Numbered from the stretch's first letter, positions 33,501-45,049 are shown. The stretch: DNA of 64,000 nt from Takakia lepidozioides (GCA_030704615.1 CM060731.1:40920001-40984000), one strand, 5' to 3'. The notes: generated from the letters alone by a model not told the origin. A program made the numbers and translations.

Positions 33501-35611
33501 CATTCATGAGATTATGTTGCATTAGTTGCGAGACAGTTATGAATCAACAGTACTGAAAAGGAAGCCAGTATTTTTGTAAGGACTGCAGCCCTTTTTTGGA
33601 AAGGATGTGGTTTATCTGTCAAGTGATTCTGTTTGCAAGTAGGTGGCGGATGGTCACAGGTGCTGGGTTTGGTTGGTGTGACAGGTCAGCAGAGTCAATG
33701 TCACATTCCGGGATATTGTATATCAGTATCGCAAGCAGCCGCAATGCAAGTCCCATGTCTTTCGCAACGTCTTCATTGACTTGCCTCCTGTGCGACGAGC
33801 TGGGGTATGGTGTCTGAAACTTTCTGCTTGTGGAAGTGGACAGTACTCATGGACAACTTCTTGTCTGGTTAGTTATGAGGATGAAGTAAGCATAAGCCGC
33901 AACAGCGGAGCCATATGCGTGACTAACAGCAAGCAACATCCGAAACCACGACACCAGGCAGTGTGTAGCGAAATTTTGGAAGCTCTAACTCTTATCTTCC
34001 AGAGGGCTGTTCAGTAGACTGGACCGTATGCTGCAGGAGCCAACACCAGATTCTGACCCACCCACACAGTCACTTGCAAATATGTGACCCCAGGCAACCA
34101 TGCTGATTCGTAACTTTGTGTCACAGAAACTACCAAGGAATCAACTTAGAAGCTATTTCCTCTTCCGTTAGAGGGTTTTTATTTATTGACTGGTTGCTTG
34201 TTGTTTCTCTCAGAAGGCAGGCGGGCAGGAGTCCGGTGACATAATCAAGTTTTACAATGATGTATTTGTACCCTCGACCAAGGCATTCTTGCTGCAGGTT
34301 GGCTCCATTGCTGCCCCTTGCGCTCCAAGCAACGCCCGTGCCTGCGATGAGGGGGACACTGCTGATGGTAACTTTGCAGCCTTGGCTTCGCACTATTCAA
34401 GAATAGGTTGTTTCCATGTGCACTCTGGTGCAGCAGTTGAGGCATGTAGCCTGTACAATCATTTTTTAAGTATAGGTACAGCCACTGTTAAACTCTTTTA
34501 GATGAATCCAGTCAAACGTGCATGCTGGCATCTGGATTTTGATCTTTCTTCATCAAGCTTGTAGGTTGTCTCATTAGCACTTTTTTTGCAGTCAAGCTTT
34601 CAAATTTCAGAAGTTTCTTCTGTGTAACCACCAACTTGGAAGCTATGTACCGGGAGAAATGATCAAAGTCCTCTTACCAGAGTACATGGTAGGAAGTCAA
34701 TTGGAAGGTGGCTTAGAGGTTAATTTGGCCACTTCGAGAGAAACCAAAGTAGTAGAGCCGGGATGGTCAAAAGGTAGCAGCAGTCTGCAACCTCAGATGC
34801 GGTCAGCCCCAAGTTGCTGTTTGTGCAGGCCAGGCACCTGGATCGCCAGTACCCTCTACCTTTCCTGTGCTTCCGGACATGTCACCAAAAAAAGTGTCGG
34901 CTACACACAATGTTTATGTTTCCCCCCTCCGCTCTATAAAGGTATGTTATGCCATGATGCTTTTGGGGTTTCTGGTACACATAGACCTGTCTGCAAAACT
35001 GAAGTGATGACAAATCCCTTGCCAGTGTGCATCTCAATTCGTCTACCAGCAGTGGAATTGGCATTTATTTATTTTCTACAGATTCCAACATGGTTGGCCT
35101 GAACTCTGACATACGTTTGGATGAATTGCAGGTGGACTCACTGATGTCACCTCATACACGCAGTTTATATGCATGTGTAGGGGAGAGCACCCATGCCTAC
35201 CAGAGCCCATCCAAGGACTTGACAGCTATCAACAATCGACTTAATAGCAGGTTTGTCGTATTTCGTCCATGAATCCCAGCTTAGGAGTGTGACAGATGTG
35301 GATAGCCTGCATGCTGCATGCTCCAACATTGAAGATGAGCCTGTTCCTTCATATGTACTATTGGGTGTGGCAGTCTCATAGAGGTGGGGTTCTTACAGTT
35401 ACATGAGGTTCTGTGTGGGATCAGGCGCCTTGGCAGGCTGGACTTTGGGGAAGCAGCTTTGGTGAGTGATTCAATGGTGGCAAATACTCTTCATCAGTGC
35501 AACAACAATTCGAATCACCAGTCCGCACATCTTACAGCAGACTCTGTCCTTAGTCTTTCTCAGCCATGGTCAGCACCATCCTGCTTGAAGCGGCCACGTC
35601 CTGATAGATAG
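27586..35611 (+). CDS. RBR: Retinoblastoma-related protein (RBR)
   Basis: Eighteen exons join in phase to 1119 residues: 27586-27816, 28622-28726, 28953-29098, 29274-29370, 29485-29531, 29741-29948, 30285-30351, 30481-30693, 30888-31075, 31302-32196, 32544-32763, 32891-32963, 33240-33416, 33685-33804, 34214-34367, 34829-34941, 35132-35250 and 35425-35611. Landmarks are the N-terminal DUF3452 region ([19 protein letters not shown]), pocket A ([30 protein letters not shown]-like, here [17 protein letters not shown]), the A/B spacer, pocket B ([35 protein letters not shown]) and the C-terminal [19 protein letters not shown] binds E2F/DP and LxCxE proteins in the nucleus, restrains S-phase entry and controls cell fate. 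SP/TP sites in the C-terminal region suggest CDK regulation. The length, intron number and all landmarks indicate a complete, functional gene. Confidence 0.95.
30631..30670 (+). repeat. 10-bp coding minisatellite in RBR exon 8
   Basis: Four consecutive units of GCCATGCCCA (the second has T for G) lie inside exon 8. Because the unit is not a multiple of three, each copy is read in a different frame, giving [14 protein letters not shown] after the DUF3452 region. The region is a linker that is not conserved in other plant RBRs. Confidence 0.85.
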
Positions 35612-36620
35612 AATTATGTTTTACTGGACCTCCTGTAGCAATGTATTGTCCTCTAGATCAGTAGATTTGTGGTCTTATATGTGGTCGACCAACCCTCATG
35701 TAGATTGTCATTTTGACTGAAGGTAAATACTGTCATAGAGACCACAGGCAACCGGCACTTAGTTAGAAATACAGGAGAAAGAGTAGCAGATGGCTTATTG
35801 GTAATTATGTCAGTTGGTCAGGCGTCGATCAGGAGGATATAACCAAGGTGTAGTCATAAGAGCCGCGGAAATTGGCACTTGTTGGTCAGTGCTTTCTACG
35901 GTACCTTGTGTAATACTAGCTGTGTAGATGATAGTCTGATGCATACACATAGGGGTTGTCGCCCCTTACACAGGCTGAGCTATATGAGAATAATTCCCAC
36001 TCTGTTGAGAGAGCAACAAGTTGGATATGGGGGCTCTTACTCCCTTGCAGTTTCCATTTGCGTTGACCATTGCAAGACTGCCCTCCCACCTTACCTGGAA
36101 GGGCACACAACTTACTCTATCCAAACAATGTGACCACTGCCATGGACTGGCTGGACTAGTGTCGGTTGTAGGCTTGCACTTTCATTCATAGGAAGGGTTG
36201 GTGGTGCAATGAGGGTAGTGCCATTATTATTGACAAACACAGCTGTGAGCAGATTTCCAACCGAAGTTTATGATTTTAAGGAGATTTACATCAGGGTGGA
36301 GCTTCTGCTAGAGTTTGACATCAATTGGAGGCCTGATGCTTTACTTGGTTTGAGGTGGGATGTTGGATTTTTGCCATGTGGTTTTCCCACAACTGTGCTA
36401 CACATGAGAAATGCAAGTAGTTGATCTATGTCAATCTCTTTCCAGGGAAGGTGACTACAATTTGAAACATCGTCAGAGAGTACAAGCTGTGTCTCTACAG
36501 ATGTAGGCATGGATGTTGGAAACTGTCAGATGATCATGGGAATAGCGTATCTTGTGTGCCATTCAGTTCTTATGTGGAGAAAGTGGAAGGCAATATTGAT
36601 TTACTCAGAAACTAATCATA
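35612..36620. other. Intergenic between RBR and the LHC gene
   Basis: It lies between two converging genes and should hold both 3' UTRs. No gene, RNA or repeat is recognised. Confidence 0.4.
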
Positions 36621-37996
36621 TCACATGTGTAGAAAGTCTCGTAAATTCTGTAGAGGACCTACACCAGTGAGAGCACCTTGTGCAAACAGACCTGCCATTG
36701 CCAACATTGCCAACCTTCCATTCTTGATCTCTTTCACTTTCAACTCAGCAAATGACTCGGCATCATTTGCAAAGCCTAGTGGATCAAACCCCTTGCCCCC
36801 TGGATACAAAGCATCCACACCTTCAGGTGCAGCCTTGGAGCGGGCCAGTTCAGCACCCCCAACCAGAAGGACTTGTGCGGCAGCCACAGCAAAGACGTTG
36901 TGGGCATCAATGAAGCCAGGAAGGCCAAGATAGTCGATCCCGGCATCGCTGAAAATTTGGGCCCCTGCTTTGAACCACACAGGCTCAAAACCTGCTGCAT
37001 TGGAAGAGATGAGCTCTGGTACCAGGCACCCCAGCACCCCAAGCATGGCCCACCGGCCATTGAGCAGCTCTTGTGCGCGGAGGGTCGCAAACTTGTTGGC
37101 ATCTTTGCAAAAGCCAAACAGATCGCATCCGTAGTCTCCTGGGTATTCACCTTTCAAGTATGTTGGCACATCACCGGGGGATGTGTTGCTGCCTTTCCAC
37201 AAGGGCCGCTTGGATCTATAATAAGCTGCTCTTGCATCAACACCAGGAGGCACTGAGCGGCCATACACCTTGTACCAGCGCGAAGCAGCTGTACTTTTCA
37301 TGTTCCGATTCGTGTCAGAGGGGACGAGATCTTCTGGCTCGGGATCTGCATCTGTTGCCTGACACATTGCGCATCAGCATCCCTTTCCATGCCCAATCTT
37401 CCTGCTCACTCAATATGAACTGTACGTGAAACATGCATAAACCCTGAACCCTGGAGAGCTGAAAGAAACACCAAGGGTTGCTCTGTGTTGCAAGCAGTCT
37501 TGAATCTTTGTCATACATATCATTGCATCATTGATCATAGAATGGGGAAGTTGAGAGGAACAACTAACTACATATAAATCTTGGAGACTGAAGGATGCAA
37601 TAGCTGGACTAGATGATTCTCTAAAGCCCCACAGTGTGTGACTAAGAGAGATGTGAAAGGGCCCCTTGGGACGTTGTTCTGCATGAGAAACGGTAGGAAT
37701 TGCATTGAGACAAAAGAGGGAGAGACACTCCTCGGCAGCTGACAAACCAGCTAATATGATTGATTATTATCAGAGCACAGGAGAAGAGGAAGATGTAGGG
37801 ACAGGCAGACGATGCGAACCTGCTGAATGAGGTTGAAGACGTCGTCCAAGCCGACATTGGCCATATCCTCATCTGACGGAACCACAGCGCGAATGCACCA
37901 TTGCCCCCTCCCTTGGACCAGCTCCTGCCCCATTCTGCATAATCTTCCAGCAGCCAAGGAGACACCTGTGCTGAGGACAGCAGCAGAGATACTCAT
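36621..37996 (-). CDS. Chlorophyll a/b-binding antenna protein (LHCB-type)
   Basis: Two exons (37996-37820 and 37358-36621) join in phase to 304 residues. The first encodes a transit-peptide-like start, MSISAAVLSTGVSLAAGRLC. The second has the three LHC helices: ELLNGRWAMLGVLGCLVPEL (helix 1 with chlorophyll-ligating Glu and Arg), HNVFAVAAAQVLLVGGAELA (helix 2), and FAELKVKEIKNGRLAMLAMA (helix 3). PGDYGCDLFGF precedes helix 1 and GPLQNLRDFL ends the protein, as in LHCII-type antennae. It would bind chlorophyll and carotenoid in the thylakoid and feed excitation to a photosystem. The extended N-terminus before PGDYG (VPPGVDARAAYYRSKRPLWK) is unusual and the subclass (LHCB7-, LHCB9- or other) is not settled. 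Start chosen: the ATG at 37996 rather than in-frame 38059, because the sequence from there looks like a transit peptide. Confidence 0.9.
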
Positions 37997-38246
37997 CTTT
38001 CCTCCCCCCTGCACCCTCGCACCTTCACTCTTTCTCCCAATCTCTCTGGCCTGCAACATGATACTTTCTCATATGGATTAGAAAAGAATATTCTCTTATC
38101 TGTGCTTTTCGTTATAGATTCATTATAGGATTCTTAGCATATTATATTCCGTTCCATCCATGTTCTAGGAAGATGAAGGTTGGAGGAGGCGCTGACAACA
38201 GTGCTGACGGACACGAGCAGAGCAGAGAGGAAATGCCCCGATTATA
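37997..38246. promoter_or_regulatory. 5' flank of the LHC gene
   Basis: This is the short region upstream of the antenna gene, AT-rich around 38090-38150. No clear TATA or light-response element could be assigned by eye. Confidence 0.25.
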
Positions 38247-38505
38247 TTTCCTGGTGGTAAGATGGGTGCAGTGTGCCTGGACCGATGCTCCCTCGTTCAA
38301 ATGGACCATAGAAAATGTTATCTTACTGCTCAGTTGTCTGGGGATTGCGACAGCTTCATCCAGTCTGGAAAAGGTCCTGTTGCACATCAAGGCTGCTGTT
38401 TGGCCACGCTCCACTCGATGGGAAGAAAGTGGTCTACCTACAGGCTCCATCGGTGCATCTTATTGCTCCAGCGTGATTCATTGACTTTTATGCATGTGGC
38501 ATAGG
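38247..38505. repeat. Duplicated block A, copy 1
   Basis: It matches 40398-40655 in the same orientation, beginning AGATGGGTGCAGTGTGCCTG and including GATGCTCCCTCGTTCAAATG and CAGTCTGGAAAAGGTCCTGT. Frames are open on both strands in both copies but no protein family is recognised. Confidence 0.8.
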
Positions 38506-39644
38506 TCAGTGGTGTTCATTCACGAGGTCCTTGTTGAATTCTTTCAGCTCTCAAAATCTGGGTGCGTCTCTCTAACACCATTGAAAGTGAGTTCCAGTTC
38601 TGAGGCTTGTTCAGGCATCTTTATCCCTACTCGTCAACATGACGGGAGGTGTGCGGAGCCTATCGTACATATGGGGCAGCAATCGGAGCATCGTAACTCC
38701 AATTTAGTACATGACATGAAGGGGTTCCCCTTTCACAACCCACAGAGCTGAACCCACAACCTGCGGCAGTACTCCTTTGCTTCCTTCTGCAGGACGTGAG
38801 TCCCGGACATTTGCAAGTCATTGACTTCCTTGGTCAATGCTGTTTGGTCATGGTTGGTCTAGCAACATGAACAGCAAGCACCACCAGGAAACTCACAACA
38901 TGGGTGATCCCACAGACCAAAATTACGTTGCTTTCTCTCCGGAGTTCCACTGCAGCTGATTTGACCTCTGCCTGAGAGGCAGCTATCATATGTTCCTTCC
39001 ACACCTTCTCGGCAAGGCGAATTGAAAGTCAAAGTAGGTTGAGCTGATGTTGCATAGTTATTGGAAGGAAGCTCACGCTCTTCTCCGGTCCGAGCCTGGA
39101 GCTTTCTCTTGCATGCAGAGATGTTTTCTTGGAGACGTCAGGGACATCTTTAGGTCTCAAAAGCGTGGGCTGGATCTTCAAATCAAGTGATACACAGCCT
39201 CCCCAGCTGTCTGCAACTTGGGCACTTTGGTGAGCTTCCCCTTTCTGAACTTAATGAGTGGTAGCTCAAAGTGAAGTCTGCTTTTGGAGTCAACAGGTTG
39301 GAACCAACTTTCAAATCACAGACTTGATCATCCCAGCTGTTCTGTAGTGCAGACGAGAAGAGAATTTCGGCCAGGCAATGTCAATCCACAAGACCTCTTG
39401 TGTGCACTGCTTATGTATGTAGTCTGGAGATTTTGGATGGGTTTGTGAAAACGATTAGGGAGCATCTGAGCAGCTACAGTCTCAACCCTCCCAATTACCT
39501 TGCAAAGTCCACGGACAAGACCTTGCGCACCTAGCTCGATGCCAAAGAACAACCTAGAGTACTGACAGCTTTTGCAAAGCAAAGCGGAGATGCCAACTTC
39601 ACTCCACAATCAGGGATACAATCCAGTCCACACGATCTTTTCAG
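38506..39644. other. Stretch without a recognised gene
   Basis: It lies between duplicated blocks A and B. No exon, RNA or repeat with a partner in the window was found. Confidence 0.3.
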
Positions 39645-40110
39645 ACCAGAGTTCAGTCAACCTCACTCAGACTCCTTTATAACCAAAGCCCACCTTGTCG
39701 ATGGCGCAGTCCCACCAATGTGAAGGATCTTTAAGGAACTCCTGCCAGCACAGAACCCAGTGTTGACCTAGGGTGCTAGATATACAAATTATTGGCCTTT
39801 GCAACTATCCTGTTTGCTTTCTTTCTTCCTTGCCCATTGTACATTCGTTTCTGCTGAGCCGCTCAAAAGACAATTCTAAGCTTGAATGTGATGGAACATT
39901 AAAGACATCAACACCAGGAAAAGGAAACCCCAAGTGTTTCGTGTTACGACCTAATTTGAATGGCATCCCTGAAGGTTGGCAAGGCACTATAGCCACCACT
40001 TGCAAGGGACTACGTCCTCTGCACAGCTGCCGCTTTGAGCTCCACAGCCCAGCCCCTTGATCTGCCATGGGACATGAGGCCTCTAGCATGACTGAAACAG
40101 GAGGACAGGG
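39645..40110. repeat. Duplicated block B, copy 1
   Basis: It matches 40742-41180 in the same orientation (GGATCTTTAAGGAACTCCTG; ACATTCGTTTCTGCTGA; AATGGCATCCCTGAAG; TGCAAGGGAC-TCGTCCTCTG). A frame of about 95 codons on + is partly conserved between the copies (IQIIGLC, FLSSLPIVHSFLL, NGIPE-W-GTI-TTCKG) but has no recognised family. Confidence 0.8.
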
Positions 40111-40177
40111 CATTGGGCATGTAATCGGCATGCGCGGTTAGGAGAAGGTCAGAAGATGCTGCCATCCCTACATCATC

Positions 40178-40246
40178 CAGACCGAAACATATCTTCTGCC
40201 TCTTTCTCAAAGAAAGAGAAAGAGGCAGAAGATATGTTTCGGTCTG
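40178..40246. repeat. Perfect 31-bp inverted repeat (hairpin)
   Basis: The left arm 40178-40208 and right arm 40216-40246 are exact reverse complements, separated by a 7-base A/G loop (AAAGAAA). The arms begin CAGACCGAAACATATC. Transcribed RNA would fold into an uninterrupted stem. It sits between block B copy 1 and block A copy 2. Confidence 0.9.
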
Positions 40247-40397
40247 TGTTCTTCCCACCCCAATGCAAGAAATGATTGCAACAGCAGGCTCCTCTATTCA
40301 TCAGGTTCTAAGTCTCTATCATCATCCAGTGGTTGTGTTCAATACTGGTGGTCTGGAAGTGTCTATCACTTTCTGATACTTGGTTGTCACTCAGAAG

Positions 40398-40655
40398 ATG
40401 GGTGCAGTGTGCCTGGACTGATGCTCCCTCGTTCAAATGGACTAAAGAAGATGATGTCTTCCTGCTCTGTTGTCTGGGGGCTGCGACATCTTCATACAGT
40501 CTGGAAAAGGTCCTGTTACACATCAAGACTGCAGTTTGGCCATAGTCCACTTGATCGGAAGGAAGTGGTCTACCTACAGCCTCCATAAATTGGTGCATCT
40601 CATTCCTCCAGCCTGGTTTTAGAGTCATTGACTTATGCCTGTGGCATAGATCAGA
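40398..40655. repeat. Duplicated block A, copy 2
   Basis: Partner of 38247-38505. Confidence 0.8.
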
Positions 40656-40741
40656 TGTGTCTGATGGTTGGGATCTCTTCCTGTGAATGGAGTTGCCAAG
40701 ATACCTCAATTGATGATTTCTTTTATTTGAAGGCATTATCA

Positions 40742-41180
40742 TACCGGAGTTCAGTCAAACTCCCTCAGCCTCCTTCAAGAAGAAAGCTCACCTTGTCAAC
40801 ATCGCAGTCCCTACTTTGTGAAGGATCTTTAAAGAACTCCTGCCAGCACTATTCTGTGCTCCAGTGTTGACCTACATGCCAGATATACAAATTATAGGCC
40901 TTTGCATCTATCCTGTGTACTTTCTTTCCTCTTTGCCCATCGTACATTCGTTTCTGCTGAATTGGTCAAAAGACACTTCCAAGTTTGAATCCTACAGCAC
41001 GTACAACAGTGACCCCAAGGAAAGGAAAACAGTGTGTTTCGTGTTACTACCTAATTGGAATGGCATCCCTGAAGATTGGGGAGGCACCATAGACACCACA
41101 TGCAAGGGACATCGTCCTCTGAGCATTGCCAAGGGGGATACCGCTTTGAGCTCTCACAGCCCAGCCCCTCTTGCATGGCT
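40742..41180. repeat. Duplicated block B, copy 2
   Basis: Partner of 39645-40110. It runs straight into the truncated S1 pseudogene. Confidence 0.8.
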
Positions 41181-41231
41181 GAAACAAGAGCACGCCTTGA
41201 GTCCGGAGTTGGGATCAGTTCAACTTGCAAC

Positions 41232-41340
41232 ATGGCAGGTCAATGCCTTTGGGAAGCACGAGTCAATGGTTTCTACCTGTGGGGCAAGTACATCAGCCAG
41301 ATGGTTTTTGTTTATCCTAGGACGGCTGCATGAGGTGTAA
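41232..41340 (+). pseudogene. Truncated S1-family pseudogene
   Basis: The sequence reads AGQCLWEARVNGFYLWGKYI then SQMVFVYPRTAA and a stop. It aligns with the last third of the intact gene at 42986-43393 (CGQCLWEARVDGFYEWDKYI). The signal peptide and the first two thirds of the domain are absent. Similarity continues past the stop (AAGTGCCAGCCTTA-TGAATCA), so it arose by duplication of genomic DNA including the 3' flank. Confidence 0.85.
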
Positions 41341-42230
41341 GTGCCAGCCTTATTGAATCACCTCTCATACTTGATGCACCTAGTAAAAGACTTCAGATCT
41401 ATACAACTGGTATACATGTATATGCGCTGTCACTGAAGTAGAATATTTCATGGACTGTTTCTTAGATATATTAGAATCATCTGATATCTCTGCTTAACTA
41501 GCCATTTATTGACTCAAGTGGAAGGTTGCAAGTTGCAGATATCAAAATTCATGGATGCAATTAGCTTCATGGATTGCAACCCACTGAAAATAAAGACAGC
41601 CGGACCCAGCTAGGGGATCATGATAAATAAGAGTTTGTCCTAGTAAACTTCCTCGGTGCAACGATAACTTCTAACGTCAACGGTCATGTCAATTTTTACA
41701 GAATCTCTTTCAACAGCTACAAGTCCAGATTTCTGGATCCATGGTTGGGCTCCATGTGGTTTGACCTTGCTTGCCTGAAAGTGCTTAGGGGATCTTCCAA
41801 TATTTGAAGCATGTCTTAATTAGTAGCCAGAGTTTAGCTTCAGAGACAAACTTTTGGATTCAGAGACTTTTTAGCTCTTAAACCATCAGGATCATGTGCA
41901 ATGCAAGTTTGATGACTTTTTTCTGTGAAAATTTGTATCATTAGACATATCAAGGTTTGCATTCTGGTGTTTAATATTGTCAAAGCCTCCTACACGTCTG
42001 AAAGTCTTGCATTGAGCTCTATATAGGCAAATTTGGTCTTTCCAAACAATCCTTGATATTGCAACTGCTTCATCTGCCAGGTCACCGATGAATGACGGTA
42101 TGGTCTCTCTATACAGATATCCAGCTTTAGAGAATCCAGTGCCTCCCCCAAAACAAGCCCATCGAGCTGTTTTTCACACGAAGATCCTTCTTAAGCCACC
42201 ATCCCTGGTCTCTGATAGAGATTTATAAAC
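41341..42230. repeat. 3' flank shared with the intact S1 gene
   Basis: Several blocks match 43394-44600 in order: AGAGTTTAGCTTCAGAG-CA, TTCAGAGACTTTT-AGCTCTT, GTTTAATATTGTC-AAGCCTC and CGAGCTG-TTTT-ACACGA-GATCC. Insertions and deletions separate them. This shows a segmental duplication of more than 1 kb. Confidence 0.75.
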
Positions 42231-42397
42231 TCGAATATAGGTTACTATGACTTGATTATGGAACAAGTACACAGGGGTTAGTTCTTCCCTGAGCAATTAC
42301 ATTCTTCTGTTGTGTAGTATGAGGTAAAGTGTAAAAGCTGGTATCAGCTCTGGGAGCCTCATGCCTTACACTCTCTTGTAGTGCGGGGATGGATGGA

Positions 42398-42668
42398 ATC
42401 TATTTAGACGGAGAATCGAAGACGAATCTGCTTCGAGATCAGTTCACGGAATCCATCCACTGTATACACTAAACCAGTTGAAGGTCATGGATCTGTAGCC
42501 GCGATTGTGGGCCTCGGCAGACGAGATTCGCACATCTATTTAGACGGAGAATCGAAGACGAATCCGCTCGAAATCAGTTCACGGAATCCATTCCACTGTA
42601 TACACTGAAACAGTTGAAGGTCATGGATCTGTAGCAGCGATTGTGGGCCTCGGCAGAGGAGATTCTTG
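42398..42668. repeat. 136-bp tandem repeat, two copies
   Basis: Units 42398-42533 and 42534-42668 are nearly identical (ATCTATTTAGACGGAGAATC at each start; GATTGTGGGCCTCGGCAGA near each end). They lie 320-590 bases upstream of the S1-family start codon. Confidence 0.9.
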
Positions 42669-42865
42669 CGTTTGGTCGGTTGGAAATCTCCGACGCTGAT
42701 CTGTGAGAGTGACCCGTTGGGTGCATGATATTTCTATATGCACGATCTATGAATCTGCGATTCTTGGGGGATTCAAGTGTTTAATATTAGATACTCGATA
42801 GAGTAACGGCTGATCAGGTTTAGATTCAGCCCAAGTCACAACGGCAACCGAGCTCCACGGTCTCA

Positions 42866-42873
42866 TATATAAA
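42866..42873 (+). promoter_or_regulatory. TATA box of the S1-family gene
   Basis: TATATAAA stands 113 bases before the ATG at 42986, in a short GC-richer context. It predicts transcription starting around 42895-42905 and an 80-90 base leader. Confidence 0.7.
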
Positions 42874-42985
42874 GGACGCTCCCCGAGACCCTCTTGTGTG
42901 TTTCTGTCTTTTGCCTTCTGAAGTCTCTCCTTCGTCCTCAAGACCGTTGTTGTACCTCTCCCCGGGTCACTGACAATACCAAATC

Positions 42986-43393
42986 ATGGCGGCCGCGACT
43001 ATGGTGATCAAGGTGGGTCTGGCGTGTTTGCTTCTGGTGGCCATGGCGGCGAAAGTGGACTGCAAGTCGTCAGTGACGATCCGCAACGGTCTTCCGCCGG
43101 GGCAGCTTCTCTACACTCATTGCCAATCCGGGGATACCAATTTCGATCCAGAACTTCTCTCTCCGGGTCAGGAGCAGCACTGGGAGTTTCATACCAATGT
43201 TTGGGAGAGGACTTTATACTTCTGCCACTTCCAATGGGGCCCAACCAAGACCGTTACATTTACTGTATGGAAAGTGAAGCAGTTTCCAGCTCCTTGCGGC
43301 CAGTGTCTTTGGGAAGCACGAGTCGATGGTTTCTACGAGTGGGACAAGTACATCAATCAGATGGTTTTCGTCTATGCCTGGAATACTGTATGA
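42986..43393 (+). CDS. S-protein homologue (plant self-incompatibility S1 family)
   Basis: An intronless 135-residue protein. Residues 1-26 form a signal peptide (VIKVGLACLLLVAMAAKVDC). The mature part shows the S1 family pattern: SSVTIRNGLPPGQLLYTHCQ, then SPGQEQHWEFHTNVWERTLY, FCHFQWG, and CGQCLWEARVDGFYEWD. Family length is normally 120-150, so this is full length. S1 proteins are small secreted beta-sandwich proteins. In poppy one triggers pollen self-rejection, but most plant homologues have no known role. The gene has a TATA box, an upstream 136-bp tandem repeat, and a truncated sister copy 1.7 kb upstream. Family assignment is firm; function is unknown. Confidence 0.9.
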   Translation: MAAATMVIKVGLACLLLVAMAAKVDCKSSVTIRNGLPPGQLLYTHCQSGDTNFDPELLSPGQEQHWEFHTNVWERTLYFCHFQWGPTKTVTFTVWKVKQFPAPCGQCLWEARVDGFYEWDKYINQMVFVYAWNTV

Positions 43394-45049
43394 GGTATTT
43401 GTAAGTGCCAGCCTTAATGAATCACCTCTCGTACTTGATGCGGAATCTATGCTTCATTAGGCATGTATTGACTGAGTCATGCCGGAAGGTTGCACAGGTT
43501 GCATAATTTCTAGATTCATCTTTGTGGGTTGCAACCGGCCTCTTCAGGAACTTCTAATGCTAACGGCTTCATATTGCATTTACAGGGTTATGATCAAGTC
43601 CCTTTCAATAGCTACGACAAGTCCAAATTGGCTGGATCCTTCTGGTTGGCCTCCATGTGGTTTGAAGTTGCTTGCGCGTGAAAGCGCATGTAATTAGTTA
43701 GCTGGGACTCTTCCAGTTGATACTTGAAAAGCATACCTTGATCGGTAGCCAGAGTTTAGCTTCAGAGTCAAGCTTCTGGATTCAGAGACTTTTCAGCTCT
43801 TAAATCATCAAGATCATAATATAAGTTGATTTGATATCACTGGAAGACATTTTTTTTCTGAAAATGTGTATCACTGTAGAGACATATTAAGGTTTGACTT
43901 CTGGTGTTTAATATTGTCCAAGCCTCCTTCACATCTGAAGGTCTTGCATTAAGCTAGACTGTAGGGGATACATACCCAACACACATGCAGCACACGGAGG
44001 CCCCTGTCTCTCCCTGCCAAACAAGACAGACCTTGCACACACATTAGCAATGCATAGACCCCTAAGAACTGTCATACTTCGCATACAACATTACAACATA
44101 CAACAGGCATTGAACACAATCGAGTACTTAACCAAAGCCTTTCACCTTGCGGTGGGCATCACGACAACCATCCCCGAGGCTCATGTAAGTCCCCTCACGC
44201 TGGGATAGTAGAAATTAGTCCTCCTGTGGTACCTTGCACACAACCGTCGAAGAGAGGAATGCAGGCACTGATCATCATGGGCACGTTCCTCTCCATATAA
44301 TACCGCGGAAGACATACCCATAGCCGCGGAAACAGGCCCCACATATGGGAGGACGACACCAAATGAAATAGAGTTTTAACATAACCCAAATTGCAACACT
44401 TAAAGGACCTAAAATTGCTATCAAGTTATGGTCTCTCCATAAGTATAGGTGGTATGGAGCTTTAGGCTGCAGACATCCACTGCCTCCAAACCCCAAAACA
44501 AGCACTTCGAGCTGCTTTTTACACGAGGATCCTTCTTAAACCACCTTCTCTCACCGTCTCGGATTGATGATTTATAAATTCGAATGGAAAAGTAGGTTAC
44601 TCAGATGACAAGATTTTCGAGATTTAAAGAAGAGTGATGAAAGCTCAGTATGAAAATTGGTCCATCTTAAGATAGTTTGAGCTTAGATTCAAATGTTCTG
44701 ATGAAAGAATGCGTTCAATGGGAATGCTCCAAAATTACTCATGGCATCTGGGTCTACCTCTACTACTGCCGATTTGGATATTTTCTGCAAGAAATAATTG
44801 TCCAGACCTAGAGAGAAATGCTCTTCGCCCCATAGCAGCTTGAATTGAAGGAACGGTATCTAGAGCCGACAACATGCTCAATGTGATGGCGCCAGCAATG
44901 AGGTTGGATTGAGCAGGAGTCGAGCAGCTTTCAAATTGCTTCCACGTGTTCATTTGTAAATTATAAATTTTTGACACAGAATCAACTGGCACTGTGTATT
45001 TCAAAGCCTAGGATGTAAAGAATCTTGGGAGTAGCTCGCGGATGCAGCC
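43394..45049. other. 3' flank of the S1 gene and unassigned sequence
   Basis: 43394-44600 pairs with 41341-42230 as described there. The rest (44600-45049) includes a minus-strand frame of 89 codons (45004-44735) without a recognised domain. Confidence 0.4.

Noticed and set aside
38173-38484. Open frames on both strands of duplicated block A
   Set aside because: Both strands are open in both copies and neither translation shows a domain; the similarity is explained by DNA duplication.
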